Shown here: positions 1-8,433 of the stretch, in pieces | How positions within the stretch are numbered: the stretch's first letter is position 1 | Layout of the letters: each line of letters opens with the position of its first letter | DNA from: CAYNOZ01 sp964398955 | GTDB taxonomy: Archaea; Methanobacteriota_B; Thermococci; Thermococcales; CAYNOZ01 | DNA: 42,374 nt | Reading direction: 5' to 3' | NCBI GenBank assembly: GCA_964398955.1 | Contig: CAYNOZ010000003.1 | Location: 1-42,374 of the forward strand | Made by a program: the position numbers and the translations under genes | Notes under the pieces: generated by a model | Told to the model about the DNA's origin: nothing | Database searches by the model: none | What the model saw: the letters and a program-made list of their open reading frames with translations, nothing else

Positions 1-510
1 AACGAAACAATACTACAAGATGAAGATGAAGAACTATCAAGTAATGACATGTTGGTACTTTTAGGAAATCAAGAATCAAATAAGATCTATGAAAGATATT
101 TAGAAATAGGAGCAACATCACTAACAGAGGATGAAGACTACAAACTTGAAAACGGGAAAAAGGTTACCTCCCTAACCTATGAAGAAGACTGGGAAGCCGA
201 CGAAGGATATTTCGTAATCCAATTTTTCGAAGATCCTGAAACTGGAGGTCCTGTACTATCAATCTACGGTACGAATCCGGATAGCACAGTAGCAGGTGTA
301 TACCACTTTGCCTATGAAATATATCCAAGAACTAATAGATACAGGGGGATACAATATGTTATAGGTAAATGGGAAGATGATGAGGAAAGTGGAACAGATT
401 TACCAATATTCCTGCTTATGAACGATGAAGAATTAGAAGATGAAGAAGTAAACGGATTCAGCAGAGATGATGAAATAAAAGAAATTCATAGAGGATCAAG
501 ATTCAATTAG
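1..510 (+). CDS. S-layer-like acidic surface protein, 5' end outside window
   Basis: The reading frame is open from base 1, so the ATG at 49 is probably internal and this is the C-terminal part of a longer protein (169 residues visible). It is very acidic, with D/E runs near its end. The stretch GGPVLSIYGTNPDSTVAG resembles the C-terminal LIVAGQTRDET segment of the S-layer protein at 8434-10284, a hydrophobic strand and Gly followed by a D/E-T motif that recurs in methanogen S-layer outer domains. No membrane segment is visible in this part. The gene converges on 566-1921. I infer a surface-layer or S-layer-associated protein. The similarity is short and judged by eye, so 'acidic protein of unknown function' remains possible. 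Confidence 0.6.
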   Translation, partial: NETILQDEDEELSSNDMLVLLGNQESNKIYERYLEIGATSLTEDEDYKLENGKKVTSLTYEEDWEADEGYFVIQFFEDPETGGPVLSIYGTNPDSTVAGVYHFAYEIYPRTNRYRGIQYVIGKWEDDEESGTDLPIFLLMNDEELEDEEVNGFSRDDEIKEIHRGSRFN

Positions 511-550
511 ATAAAATAGAAGTCAGATGAAGTCTAATTGAATTCCTTTA

Positions 551-576
551 CTAGTTTATTTTATTTTATTTTTTTT
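551..576 (+). terminator. T-rich terminator between convergent genes
   Basis: After the stop at 510 the top strand becomes a run of T with few interruptions, the usual archaeal intrinsic termination signal. It overlaps the last codons of the convergent gene ending at 566. No hairpin is evident. Confidence 0.4.
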
Positions 577-1921
577 CTAGTTCTTTTACTAGTTCTACTT
601 GGTAGGTTTTTCCGGTTTTGTTTTTCTCTATTATTCCTTTTTTAGTTAGTTCTGTTAGTATTCTGCTTATTGTTGGTCTGGAGTAATTGGTTTCTTCTGG
701 TAAGTCTTCTTGTTTTAGTACTCCGTTATTTGCTTGTAATGCATTAACTATTTTTTGTTCTTTTTCTGTTAGTACTTCGAATGGTACTCTAGTTCTACCC
801 CATCTCTTTTTACCGTACAACATAGCTGATAATGCTCCAATTACTAAGAATATAGCTCCAATCCCTACTTCCCTTATACTAATTCCTGTAGAAGTTTTTT
901 GTTCCAGTATAGTAGTTGCATTCATATCAGGTCTTAGAGTTGTTACTTCGTACCCAAGACTTTCCAGTCTCTCAATAACTTCATTCCCTATGTTTGAATC
1001 AACTATTACCACTTCATTAGCTCTTAACTCATCAAGAGCTACTCTTGTTTCTTTTGGAAGCTCATCATTCTTAGTTAGAAGTATTGGGTAACCATCTATA
1101 CCTGCAATTCTATTAGCCGCACTTGCCAAACCCTTATCTTCCCCAGTACCAAGGTAAACCTTATTAGATTGATCCCAAGTCTTCATAGTGAATCTGTAAG
1201 TGCTTAAGTAAATATCAACTTCACCACTTTGTTGAAGAATCTCACTTGCTGGTATATCCTCACCTAATCTTCTAGGAGTAATACCTGCATTCCGAAGCTC
1301 ATCAGCAGCATTCTCACTTATCGAACTACCAACTAAGATAGCTTTATCGATCTCCAAAGTTTGCAAGGCTCTAAGAGTGTAATCAGTAATAGTATTATTC
1401 TTCGATAATAGTAGAGGCCCACCACCGTACGTGGGAGCGAACTGTGCAGCAACCGATGCAGCACCATAGTCCTGACCATTCGCCACGAAAGCTATATCCA
1501 CTCTACTCGGGTTCCAGTACTCAACTGCAAATCTTGAAGCCGTTTCGTACCTAAACCAACCCCCAATCCTCTCAACATTGTAATTCATTGATATTAACTG
1601 TTCCTCAATAGATGATGATAAGGCATTTTCACTACCAACCATTAATACATCGTCCCTACCGAATTCCTTATGCGCTTGAAGCTGAATTCTCGCACTCTTA
1701 GTAAGATTATCAGGGTTTGTAGTGATCACAGGAATATTAGTTAGGGAGGAGTACGGTTCAACTACTATTTGATCAATAGGTTCATCTTCTCTAACAAGAA
1801 TTATATCTACACCTTTCTTTATGTTAGATTCAGGTTGCTTAGATCTGACACTAGAAGAGTTAAGAAGAATTGGTGTTATGAGTATAATCAGTAATAAGGT
1901 AATTCCTATCTTTTTATTCAT
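566..1921 (-). CDS. Membrane protein: cell-wall-binding repeats outside, winged helix inside
   Basis: The 451 residues show four parts. There is a hydrophobic N-terminal export signal (about 5-21) and an extracellular region (about 35-335) with cell wall-binding repeat 2 features, the clearest being ERIGGWFRYETASRFA near 118-133, a hallmark of that family. One membrane helix follows at about 350-370, then a cytoplasmic C-terminal domain (about 375-451) reading like a winged helix-turn-helix (a PTISRILTELTKKGIIEK recognition-helix and wing pattern). This layout suggests a one-component membrane regulator that senses the cell surface and acts on DNA. It lies 12 bases after the hydrolase gene ending at 1934 and is probably co-transcribed with it. 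The 3' third of its coding strand is A+C-rich. Domain calls are by motif recognition; ligand and targets are unknown. Confidence 0.72.
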   Translation of the reverse strand: MNKKIGITLLLIILITPILLNSSSVRSKQPESNIKKGVDIILVREDEPIDQIVVEPYSSLTNIPVITTNPDNLTKSARIQLQAHKEFGRDDVLMVGSENALSSSIEEQLISMNYNVERIGGWFRYETASRFAVEYWNPSRVDIAFVANGQDYGAASVAAQFAPTYGGGPLLLSKNNTITDYTLRALQTLEIDKAILVGSSISENAADELRNAGITPRRLGEDIPASEILQQSGEVDIYLSTYRFTMKTWDQSNKVYLGTGEDKGLASAANRIAGIDGYPILLTKNDELPKETRVALDELRANEVVIVDSNIGNEVIERLESLGYEVTTLRPDMNATTILEQKTSTGISIREVGIGAIFLVIGALSAMLYGKKRWGRTRVPFEVLTEKEQKIVNALQANNGVLKQEDLPEETNYSRPTISRILTELTKKGIIEKNKTGKTYQVELVKELEKK

Positions 1922-1933
1922 CTTTAATCATTC

Positions 1934-2606
1934 CTATTCTATTTCCCATGATTCTCCAGGTTCCATAATAATTGGTTCTGCCGCAGCATCACTGAGATTA
2001 TTAGGATCAGCTTCAACAGCCTCAAACGTATTGTAGTGCATTGGGATAACGTATTCAGGTTTAATCAGGTCTAATGCATAATTAGCTTCCTCTACCCCCA
2101 TCGTGAAATGATCTCCTATTGGAAGCATTGCAATTTTAGGATCATAGAAATCTCCTATGATCTCCATATCCCCGAATAATCCTGTATCGCCTGCATGATA
2201 AATTCTTTCTCCATCAATCTCAAAAACAAATCCAGTAGGATGGCCTCCTGCAACACCAGGTTCAACATCTGAGGAGTGCTGAGCCTCAACCATAGTAATT
2301 TCAACATCTTCCACGTAGGTAGTTCCACCAATATTTATACCTACAGTATCAATATCTTCTTCACTTCTTTCAGATAATAATTCAGTTAAATCAAATATCG
2401 AAACTAATGTCGCCCCAGTCTTCTCACATATCTCTACCGAATCTCCAACATGATCATGGTGCCCATGAGTAACTAAGACTACATCAGCTTCTTCAATATC
2501 TTCCACATCTATCGGTGAATTCGGATTTTCAAGATAAGGATCAACGAAAATTGTCTTACTTCCACTGATCTTAAATGAGGAGTGTCCTAAGTAAGTTACA
2601 GAGACC
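1934..2606 (-). CDS. UPF0173-type metallo-beta-lactamase-fold hydrolase, 5' end in gap
   Basis: The coding frame continues upstream of the GTG at 2506 up to the N run. The extra residues include VTYLGHSSFKI and TIFVDPYL, the usual beginning of UPF0173/UlaG-like metal-dependent hydrolases, so only a few N-terminal residues should be missing. Metal-binding motifs are THGHHDHVGD, the later HAGDTG and a C-terminal PMHYNTF, as expected for a two-metal site. About 224 residues are visible, normal for the family. It is a soluble cytoplasmic protein; the substrate of this family is not established. It precedes the membrane wHTH gene by 12 bases. It is divergent from polB, and both starts are at or beside the gap. 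Confidence 0.85.
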
Positions 2607-2706
2607 NNNNNNNNNNNNNNNNNNNNNNNNNNNNNNNNNNNNNNNNNNNNNNNNNNNNNNNNNNNNNNNNNNNNNNNNNNNNNNNNNNNNNNNNNNNNNN
2701 NNNNNN
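2607..2706. other. Assembly gap of 100 N
   Basis: Exactly 100 unknown bases, a conventional placeholder, so the true distance is unknown. It lies between two divergent genes (hydrolase and polB) and hides their shared promoter region and the hydrolase start. Confidence 0.97.
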
Positions 2707-2721
2707 CCTTTGGAGATCCAA

Positions 2722-4983
2722 ATGACAGTCATAGACGTTGATTATATAACAGAAGATGAAAAACCAATCATCCGATTATTCAAGAAACAAAAAGATTCAA
2801 ATAAGAACTATATAGATGAAGATCCAGATTTTGAACCTTACTTCTACGCATTACCTGAAGAAAGCATGAAAAAAGCATTTAAACAAGTTAAAGAAATTGA
2901 AGATCAGAGAATAAAAAAATTAGAAAAAGTAGAGAAATCATTTCTAGGAAAACCAATAGAAGCGATAAAAATTATTGCAGATCATCCTCAGAACGTACCA
3001 GACCTAAGAACTGAAGTAAAAGAATTAGAAGCAATTAAAGATGTTTATGAAAGCAAAATACCTTTTAAAAGACGATACTTAATAGATAAAGATGTAACCC
3101 CACTAGAAGAAGATTGTAACTTAAAAAAGTTAGCATTCGACATTGAAACCTTTAACGATAACATATTAATGGCCAGCTTCGCAAACGAAAACTACGAAAA
3201 AGTCATATCAACCAAAGAAATCGATGAAGATTACGTAGAAGTACTTGAAAACGAAGAAAAAATCCTAAACCGAATACAAGAAATAATCAATGAACAAGAC
3301 CCGGACATAATAATTACATATAATGGAGACGAATTCGACTTCCCAAAACTAAATGAAAGATGTGAAGAACTGGAACAAGAAATGAAAATAGGAAGAGACA
3401 AATCCCAAGTAAATGTTAGGTATAGAGGAAGAAAAAGAAGAGCAAAAATAAAAGGCAGAATCCACACAGACCTATACCCAATAGTAAGAAGAAACCTAGA
3501 CCTACCCAGCTACTCCCTAGAAAATGTATACGAAAATGTTCTAAAAGAAGAAAAACCAGACCTCGAATGGAAAGAAATGGAAAGAATCTGGGGAAACGAA
3601 GAAACCCTAGAAATGAAAAAACTAGCAAAATACTCCCTATCAGACGCCAAAGCAACCTACGAAATAAGCGAAGAATTCTTCCCACTACAAATGGAAATGA
3701 CCCGACTAATAGGACAACTCACAGACGAAATATCAAGAAGCAGCACAGGAAAACACGTAGAATGGCTACTACTTAAAAAAGCCTACCAAAAAAATGAATT
3801 AGCACCAAACAAACCAGAAGACAATGAATACGTAGAAAGAAGACGTCACAGCTTCATAGGAGGATACGTAAAAGAACCGAAACAAGGACTACACGAAAAC
3901 ATCGTATACCTAGACTTCAAATCACTATACCCATCAATAATCGTAGAACACAACATCTGCCCAACAACTTTAGAAGAAAAAAAAGAAGAACCACCCCACA
4001 AATTCTCACAGGAAGAAGAAGGATTCATACCAGAAATACTTAAAAACCTAATAAAACAAAGAACACAAGTAAAAAAACAAATGGATAAAATTAAAGATAA
4101 TAAACAGGAATATAAGAGATTAGATTACCGTCAGAGAGCTTTAAAGCTATTATCAAATAGCTACTTTGGGTATTTAGGTTATCCTGCTGCTAGATGGTAT
4201 TCAAGAGAAAGCGCGGAAAGCGTTACAGCATATGGACGTGATTACATAGATGAAACTATTAAAGACATTGAGGATAAGGGTTTTGATGTGTTGTATGCTG
4301 ATACTGATGGTTTCTACGCTGTACTTCCTGATGCGGATAGGGATGAGACGAAGGAGAGGACCGAAAATTTTTTGGATTACATTAACGATGAGTTACCGGG
4401 TATGCTTAAACTTGAATATGAAGGTTTTTACAGAAGAGGATTATTCGTTACTAAGAAGAAGTATGCTGTAATTGATGAGGATGACTACATTACAACTAAA
4501 GGTTTGGAGATTGAAAGAAGGGACTGGAGTCTTATATCTAAAGAAACTCAAAAAAATGTTTTAAAAGCATTATTAAGAGATGGTAGTGTTGAAGAAGCTG
4601 CAGAAGTTGTAAGAGAAGTTGTTGAAAAGCTAAAGAATTATGAAATCCCTAAAGAAAAACTTGTAATAATGAAACAACTAACAAAAAAACCAGATAAATA
4701 CAAATCAAAAGGACCTCACGTTCAAATAGCTGAAAGAATGCAGAAAAGAGGTAAAGAAGTGAAACCAGGAACTGTAATATCTTATCTAGTAACTGAAGGA
4801 ACCGGGAATGTAGGGGATAGATCTAAAACAATGGAAAAATTCGAAGAAAGCACCAAGAATTATGACTCAGACTACTACATAGACAAACAAGTAATACCAG
4901 CAGTATCAAGAATCTTAAAAACCTTCGGATACCAAAAAGAAGACTTAAAACATGATCAAACAGGCTTAGACGAATGGATGTAA
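2722..4983 (+). CDS. polB: Archaeal family B DNA polymerase
   Basis: Replicative/repair DNA polymerase with 3'-5' proofreading. The ATG at 2722 follows GGAGAT by four bases and gives 753 residues, close to Thermococcus enzymes. Visible motifs: Exo I FDIET (about 139-143), Exo II NGDEFDFPKL, Exo III YSLSDAKATYE, polymerase motif A DFKSLYPSII, motif B around ALKLLSNSYFGYLGYP, motif C YADTDGF, and KKKYAVI. The C-terminus QTGLDEWM is a plausible PCNA-binding (PIP) box. No intein is present. In the uracil-sensing pocket, the Val of the family's PIEVWK segment is Ala (PIEAIK, about residue 81). The AIR-synthase-like gene follows after 13 bases. Synonymous codon style changes inside the gene: A/C-ending codons at about 3170-4080, T/G-rich codons at about 4140-4560, then A/C again. 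Confidence 0.95.
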   Translation: MTVIDVDYITEDEKPIIRLFKKQKDSNKNYIDEDPDFEPYFYALPEESMKKAFKQVKEIEDQRIKKLEKVEKSFLGKPIEAIKIIADHPQNVPDLRTEVKELEAIKDVYESKIPFKRRYLIDKDVTPLEEDCNLKKLAFDIETFNDNILMASFANENYEKVISTKEIDEDYVEVLENEEKILNRIQEIINEQDPDIIITYNGDEFDFPKLNERCEELEQEMKIGRDKSQVNVRYRGRKRRAKIKGRIHTDLYPIVRRNLDLPSYSLENVYENVLKEEKPDLEWKEMERIWGNEETLEMKKLAKYSLSDAKATYEISEEFFPLQMEMTRLIGQLTDEISRSSTGKHVEWLLLKKAYQKNELAPNKPEDNEYVERRRHSFIGGYVKEPKQGLHENIVYLDFKSLYPSIIVEHNICPTTLEEKKEEPPHKFSQEEEGFIPEILKNLIKQRTQVKKQMDKIKDNKQEYKRLDYRQRALKLLSNSYFGYLGYPAARWYSRESAESVTAYGRDYIDETIKDIEDKGFDVLYADTDGFYAVLPDADRDETKERTENFLDYINDELPGMLKLEYEGFYRRGLFVTKKKYAVIDEDDYITTKGLEIERRDWSLISKETQKNVLKALLRDGSVEEAAEVVREVVEKLKNYEIPKEKLVIMKQLTKKPDKYKSKGPHVQIAERMQKRGKEVKPGTVISYLVTEGTGNVGDRSKTMEKFEESTKNYDSDYYIDKQVIPAVSRILKTFGYQKEDLKHDQTGLDEWM

Positions 4984-4996
4984 GGAGGAAAAGAAT

Positions 4997-5968
4997 ATGA
5001 CAGGCAAAGTAAGTCCAGAAGACCTGAAAAAATACGTTTTCTCAAGAACCGGAAAAAAAGACAAAAACGTGAAAATGGGGCCAAAATATGGAGAAGACAC
5101 AGCCGCAATAAACATGGGAACCCAAACCCTCGTAATAAACTCAGACCCAATCATCTATGCCGCCAAAAGAATAGGAACACTCGGAGTGAACATCGCAAGC
5201 AATGACATCGCAGCAAGCGGAGCAACACCAAAATGGATGACAAACGTATTCTTCCTACCAGACGAACAAGAAGAAAAACTAGACATGATAACCAAACAAA
5301 TAGACGAAGAAGCAAAAAAATTAGATATATCAATCGTCGGAGGACACTCAGAATACGTAGGAGAAATAAAAAGACCCTTCGTATCAATGACATGCATGGG
5401 AACAACAAAAAAATACATCCCAACATCAAACGCAGAACCAGGAGACTACATAATACTAACAAAAGGAGCAGCAGTAGAAGGAACAGGAATACTAGCAACA
5501 GACTTCACAGAAAAACTACTGAATAAGTTAGATGAAGAAACAATAAAAAAAGCAGAAAAAAAATTCGACCAACTAAACGTTCTAAAAGAATCAAAAATAC
5601 TTAAAAAATACGCCAATGCAATGCACGACCCAACAGAAGGAGGGATAATAGACGGACTAATAGAAATGGCAAAAGCATCAAAAGTAGAACTACAAATAAA
5701 AAGAAACAACATAATAATACCAGAAGAAACCGAAAAAATATGCAAAACAATGAACGTAGACCCACTAAAAATATTCGGATCAGGAGCCCTACTAGCAACA
5801 CTACCACCAAAAAAAGCAAGAAAAGCACTAAAAGAATTAACAAACAAAGAAATAGAAGCAACAGTAATAGGAGAAGTAAAAAAACAAACAAAAAAACCAA
5901 AAATATTAATAGACCAACAAAAATACACAGAACCAATAAGAGACCAAACCTACGACCTATGGGACTAA
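4997..5968 (+). CDS. AIR synthase-related protein (HypE-like, no C-terminal Cys)
   Basis: 323 residues of the AIR synthase/HypE/ThiL/SelD ATP-binding superfamily. The N-terminal half has a YGEDTAAI segment and INSDPI; NDIAASGATPKWM and VGGHSEYV follow the family order; the C-terminal half has HDPTEGGIIDGL and FGSGALLATL. True HypE ends in a conserved Pro-Arg-Ile-Cys whose Cys carries the CN ligand. This protein ends YDLWD, so it should not do that chemistry, although a [NiFe] hydrogenase is encoded 7 kb away. It begins 13 bases after polB, with GGAGG nine bases before its ATG. Substrate unknown. The gene is strongly A+C-rich on the coding strand. Confidence 0.75.
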   Translation: MTGKVSPEDLKKYVFSRTGKKDKNVKMGPKYGEDTAAINMGTQTLVINSDPIIYAAKRIGTLGVNIASNDIAASGATPKWMTNVFFLPDEQEEKLDMITKQIDEEAKKLDISIVGGHSEYVGEIKRPFVSMTCMGTTKKYIPTSNAEPGDYIILTKGAAVEGTGILATDFTEKLLNKLDEETIKKAEKKFDQLNVLKESKILKKYANAMHDPTEGGIIDGLIEMAKASKVELQIKRNNIIIPEETEKICKTMNVDPLKIFGSGALLATLPPKKARKALKELTNKEIEATVIGEVKKQTKKPKILIDQQKYTEPIRDQTYDLWD

Positions 5969-6083
5969 AAAAATAAAGAGAAAACAAAAATACAAACCAA
6001 AATATTCTAAACTAAATAAATTATTTACATCGATACAGATTGAGTGGAGATTGAGATTTGAGGTAGTCGTGAAGTTGATTTAG

Positions 6084-7001
6084 ATGAATATGTGGATGAT
6101 AATTTCGTTTCTGATAATTGGATTTCTAATAGGTTACTTTGAAGTATTACCTAGTAGATTCTACGATTTAACTGATCATATTACTAATATTGGTCTTATA
6201 TTCTTATTAGCATCGATGGGCGCTAAAATAGGAGTAAACGAAAAAATATTGAATCAAATAGATAAAATAGGATTACAAGCACTAACAATAAGCATAGGAA
6301 GCATAATAGGAAGCATAATAATCCTAAAAATATCATTAAAAATAATAGACATAGAATTCAGCAAAGACGAAAAAATAGAAGAAAAAGGAGAAGTAAACAG
6401 ATCAATGACAATAATGATCATAGCATCAGTAATACTCGGAATACTACTAGGAATCACAATAATACCAAAATCACTATTCCCATACATAGACCCAGTAACC
6501 TCCTACGCCCTAGCAATCCTACTCCTAGGAATAGGAATCGATATAGGACTAAACAAAGAAACCCTAATAAAAGCCAAGAAGTTAGGACTAACAATAATAC
6601 TAATACCTATAGCAATAGCAATAGGAAGCATAATCGGAGCAATAACATCAGGATACATAGTAGGACTAATATACAACCAATCAGCCGCAGTAGGAGCAGG
6701 ATTCGGATGGTACAGCCTATCAGGAGTAATACTAGCAGAAATACACAGCGTCGAACTAGGATCCATAGCCTTCCTATCAAACGTACTAAGAGAACTAATC
6801 TCAATACTAACAATACCACTAATAGCAAAATACTCCGGAAAAATAATCTGCATAGCACCAGGAGGAGCAACAACAATGGACGTAACCCTACCAATAATAA
6901 AAGAAAGCGCAGGAGAAGAAATAGTAATACCAGCATTCATAAGCGGAGTAACCCTATCCACACTAGTACCACTCCTAGTACCCTTCCTCATAAACCTCTA
7001 A
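6084..7001 (+). CDS. lysO: LysO-family lysine exporter
   Basis: 305 residues, almost all hydrophobic, with about eight or nine predicted membrane helices. Two diagnostic stretches of the LysO (DUF340/YbjE) family are present: GAGFGWYSLSGV, and GGATTMDVTLPII followed by a terminal SGVTLSTLVPLLVP helix. In E. coli the family exports L-lysine; the substrate here is inferred. The start ATG is 115 bases after the AIR-synthase-like gene, and no strong ribosome site is seen. A charged loop of about 20 residues (near 95-115) separates the two halves. Coding strand very A+C-rich from about 6240 onward. Confidence 0.87.
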   Translation: MNMWMIISFLIIGFLIGYFEVLPSRFYDLTDHITNIGLIFLLASMGAKIGVNEKILNQIDKIGLQALTISIGSIIGSIIILKISLKIIDIEFSKDEKIEEKGEVNRSMTIMIIASVILGILLGITIIPKSLFPYIDPVTSYALAILLLGIGIDIGLNKETLIKAKKLGLTIILIPIAIAIGSIIGAITSGYIVGLIYNQSAAVGAGFGWYSLSGVILAEIHSVELGSIAFLSNVLRELISILTIPLIAKYSGKIICIAPGGATTMDVTLPIIKESAGEEIVIPAFISGVTLSTLVPLLVPFLINL

Positions 7002-7063
7002 ACAAAACAAAAAACCAAATCAAAAAAGCAAAATATAAAAACAAAGAAACAGAAACAAAGGTG

Positions 7064-7519
7064 ATGACACTGGAAAAAGCACTATCATACATAGCACAAA
7101 TGAAAAACAAAAAAACAATAACCCACAAAAACCTAAAAGGAATACTCACCTACCAACTAAAATGGTTCAAACCAAAACAAGCCGAAAAATTCATAAAAAA
7201 AGCAAAACAAAAAGGCTACCTAAAAAAACAAAACAACCACCTAAAAATCCAAACAAAAAAACAACACAACCTAAACATAAACTACAAACCAAAAATAAAC
7301 CTCGACAACATAGAAACAAAAAAAACACAAAACCCAGTAAACAAAATGGCAGAACACATAGCCCAAAACTCAGAACAAAACTTCAAAGAAGTAATATCAG
7401 GAATGAACAAAAAATACAGCCAAATGGGAAAATCAGTAGACTTCCTAATAACAGCATACCTATACGGAGAAGAAAAAAACATAGACATGTCAAAATACAC
7501 AGACCTAATAGACTACTAA
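7064..7519 (+). CDS. DUF2240-like archaeal protein
   Basis: 151 residues from the ATG at 7064. The N-terminal part (a small helical domain with LKWFKPKQAEKFIKKAKQKG, then a basic linker and INYKPKINLD) matches the archaeal DUF2240 pattern of a winged-helix-like domain followed by a short conserved segment. The last 55 residues are helical and end MSKYTDLIDY. Function unknown; possibly nucleic-acid binding. The start is uncertain: GGTGATG, which looks like the ribosome site used elsewhere in this window, overlaps the ATG, so an in-frame CTG at 7070 could be the real start. The gene and its flanks are among the most A+C-rich parts of the window (G and T together under 15% over 7201-7320), giving many Lys, Asn, Gln and Thr residues. 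Confidence 0.6.
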   Translation: MTLEKALSYIAQMKNKKTITHKNLKGILTYQLKWFKPKQAEKFIKKAKQKGYLKKQNNHLKIQTKKQHNLNINYKPKINLDNIETKKTQNPVNKMAEHIAQNSEQNFKEVISGMNKKYSQMGKSVDFLITAYLYGEEKNIDMSKYTDLIDY

Positions 7520-7590
7520 ACAAAACAAAACCAAAAAAACCAAACAAATCAACTTAAACAACCAATTCTAGACCCCATCAATTAACTCCC

Positions 7591-8313
7591 TTAATTACTT
7601 GAGTCCTGAAGTAAGACTCCCTCAAGTATCGCCCGGGTTTCTTGATAAATTGCTTCATAGCTCTGCCCCTGAATAATTATCACACCTTCTCTAGGGATTA
7701 ACACTTTATTTTCAGGATTCTCCATCTCATTTGGACCCATAAAAACTATCAATGGCTTTTCCTCAGTACCGTAGACACCAAGACCAATCTTAACCTTTTC
7801 AAGCACCGATAAGAAATTAGTTTTCACAAACTTAGTACTATTAACTTCCACCCTAGCCTTCTCCCTAGCCTCAGACTCATCCATACCCTCAGAAACATAC
7901 TCATTAACCAACTGCTGCGACTGAATCAATGAACCAAGTTTACCAACCTCAATATTAGCCCTGTAGAGTTGACCCGACATCTGCTCCTGCTTAGAACCAG
8001 CTAACAAGTACCACTCAGAAACCTCCTCCCCAGTAAGAGAAGATAAAACCTCCTCCAAAGGATCAGTACCAGTATAAGAATTTAACTCAACAATAAAATC
8101 ATTATCTGAACCACCTAAATTAACAGTTCTCGAAACAGGTTCATCATTAGCCCTAGAAAATGCATTAACATAACCATAAACAGAAACAACAGACAAAACC
8201 AAAACAACAATAACAATCAACGATAAAACCGATTTCAAACCAATAAAACCTAAAAATTTGTTCTTAGAATCGTTTTCATTCTTTTTATTAGTCTCTTCTA
8301 CTTCTTCGTTCAT
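7591..8313 (-). CDS. Membrane-anchored extracellular protein beside the S-layer gene
   Basis: The ATG at 8313 is preferred over the in-frame ATG at 8331 because GGGAG lies six bases upstream of it. The 240 residues show a short charged cytoplasmic N-terminus, one membrane helix (about 28-50) and an acidic extracellular domain. Near the C-terminus a strand-rich part (VIIIQGQSYEAIYQETRAIL) echoes the IVAGQTRDETQDAAEDL end of the S-layer protein encoded just upstream in the same direction. I infer an S-layer-associated or S-layer-like membrane protein. No known family is recognised. It has its own leader (8314-8433) with an AT-rich box, so it may be transcribed separately. Confidence 0.6.
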   Translation of the reverse strand: MNEEVEETNKKNENDSKNKFLGFIGLKSVLSLIVIVVLVLSVVSVYGYVNAFSRANDEPVSRTVNLGGSDNDFIVELNSYTGTDPLEEVLSSLTGEEVSEWYLLAGSKQEQMSGQLYRANIEVGKLGSLIQSQQLVNEYVSEGMDESEAREKARVEVNSTKFVKTNFLSVLEKVKIGLGVYGTEEKPLIVFMGPNEMENPENKVLIPREGVIIIQGQSYEAIYQETRAILEGVLLQDSSN

Positions 8314-8399
8314 AATGTGCTCCCCATGCAAGTTCTAATAAAAATAATTTTCAATTGGTGATCTTATTCAATATTTTATTGGGTTTTTAGAATTTAGAT

Positions 8400-8433
8400 T
8401 GTAAGAAAAGAGAGAAAAGAAAAGGTTTAATTA
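8400..8433 (-). terminator. Pyrimidine-rich terminator after the S-layer gene
   Basis: On the minus strand, directly after the S-layer stop codon, there is a T/C-rich run with several T4 blocks, consistent with archaeal termination. No stem-loop was found. Confidence 0.4.

Noticed and set aside
2722..4983. Intein in polB
   Set aside because: Motifs A, B and C are uninterrupted and the length is normal for the family without insertion.
5151..5987. Long minus- and plus-frame open frames inside the AIR-synthase-like gene and other A+C-rich genes (also near 6607-6936 and 26949-27263)
   Set aside because: Leu/Phe- or Arg/Asn/Lys-rich shadows caused by the skewed composition of real, conserved genes.
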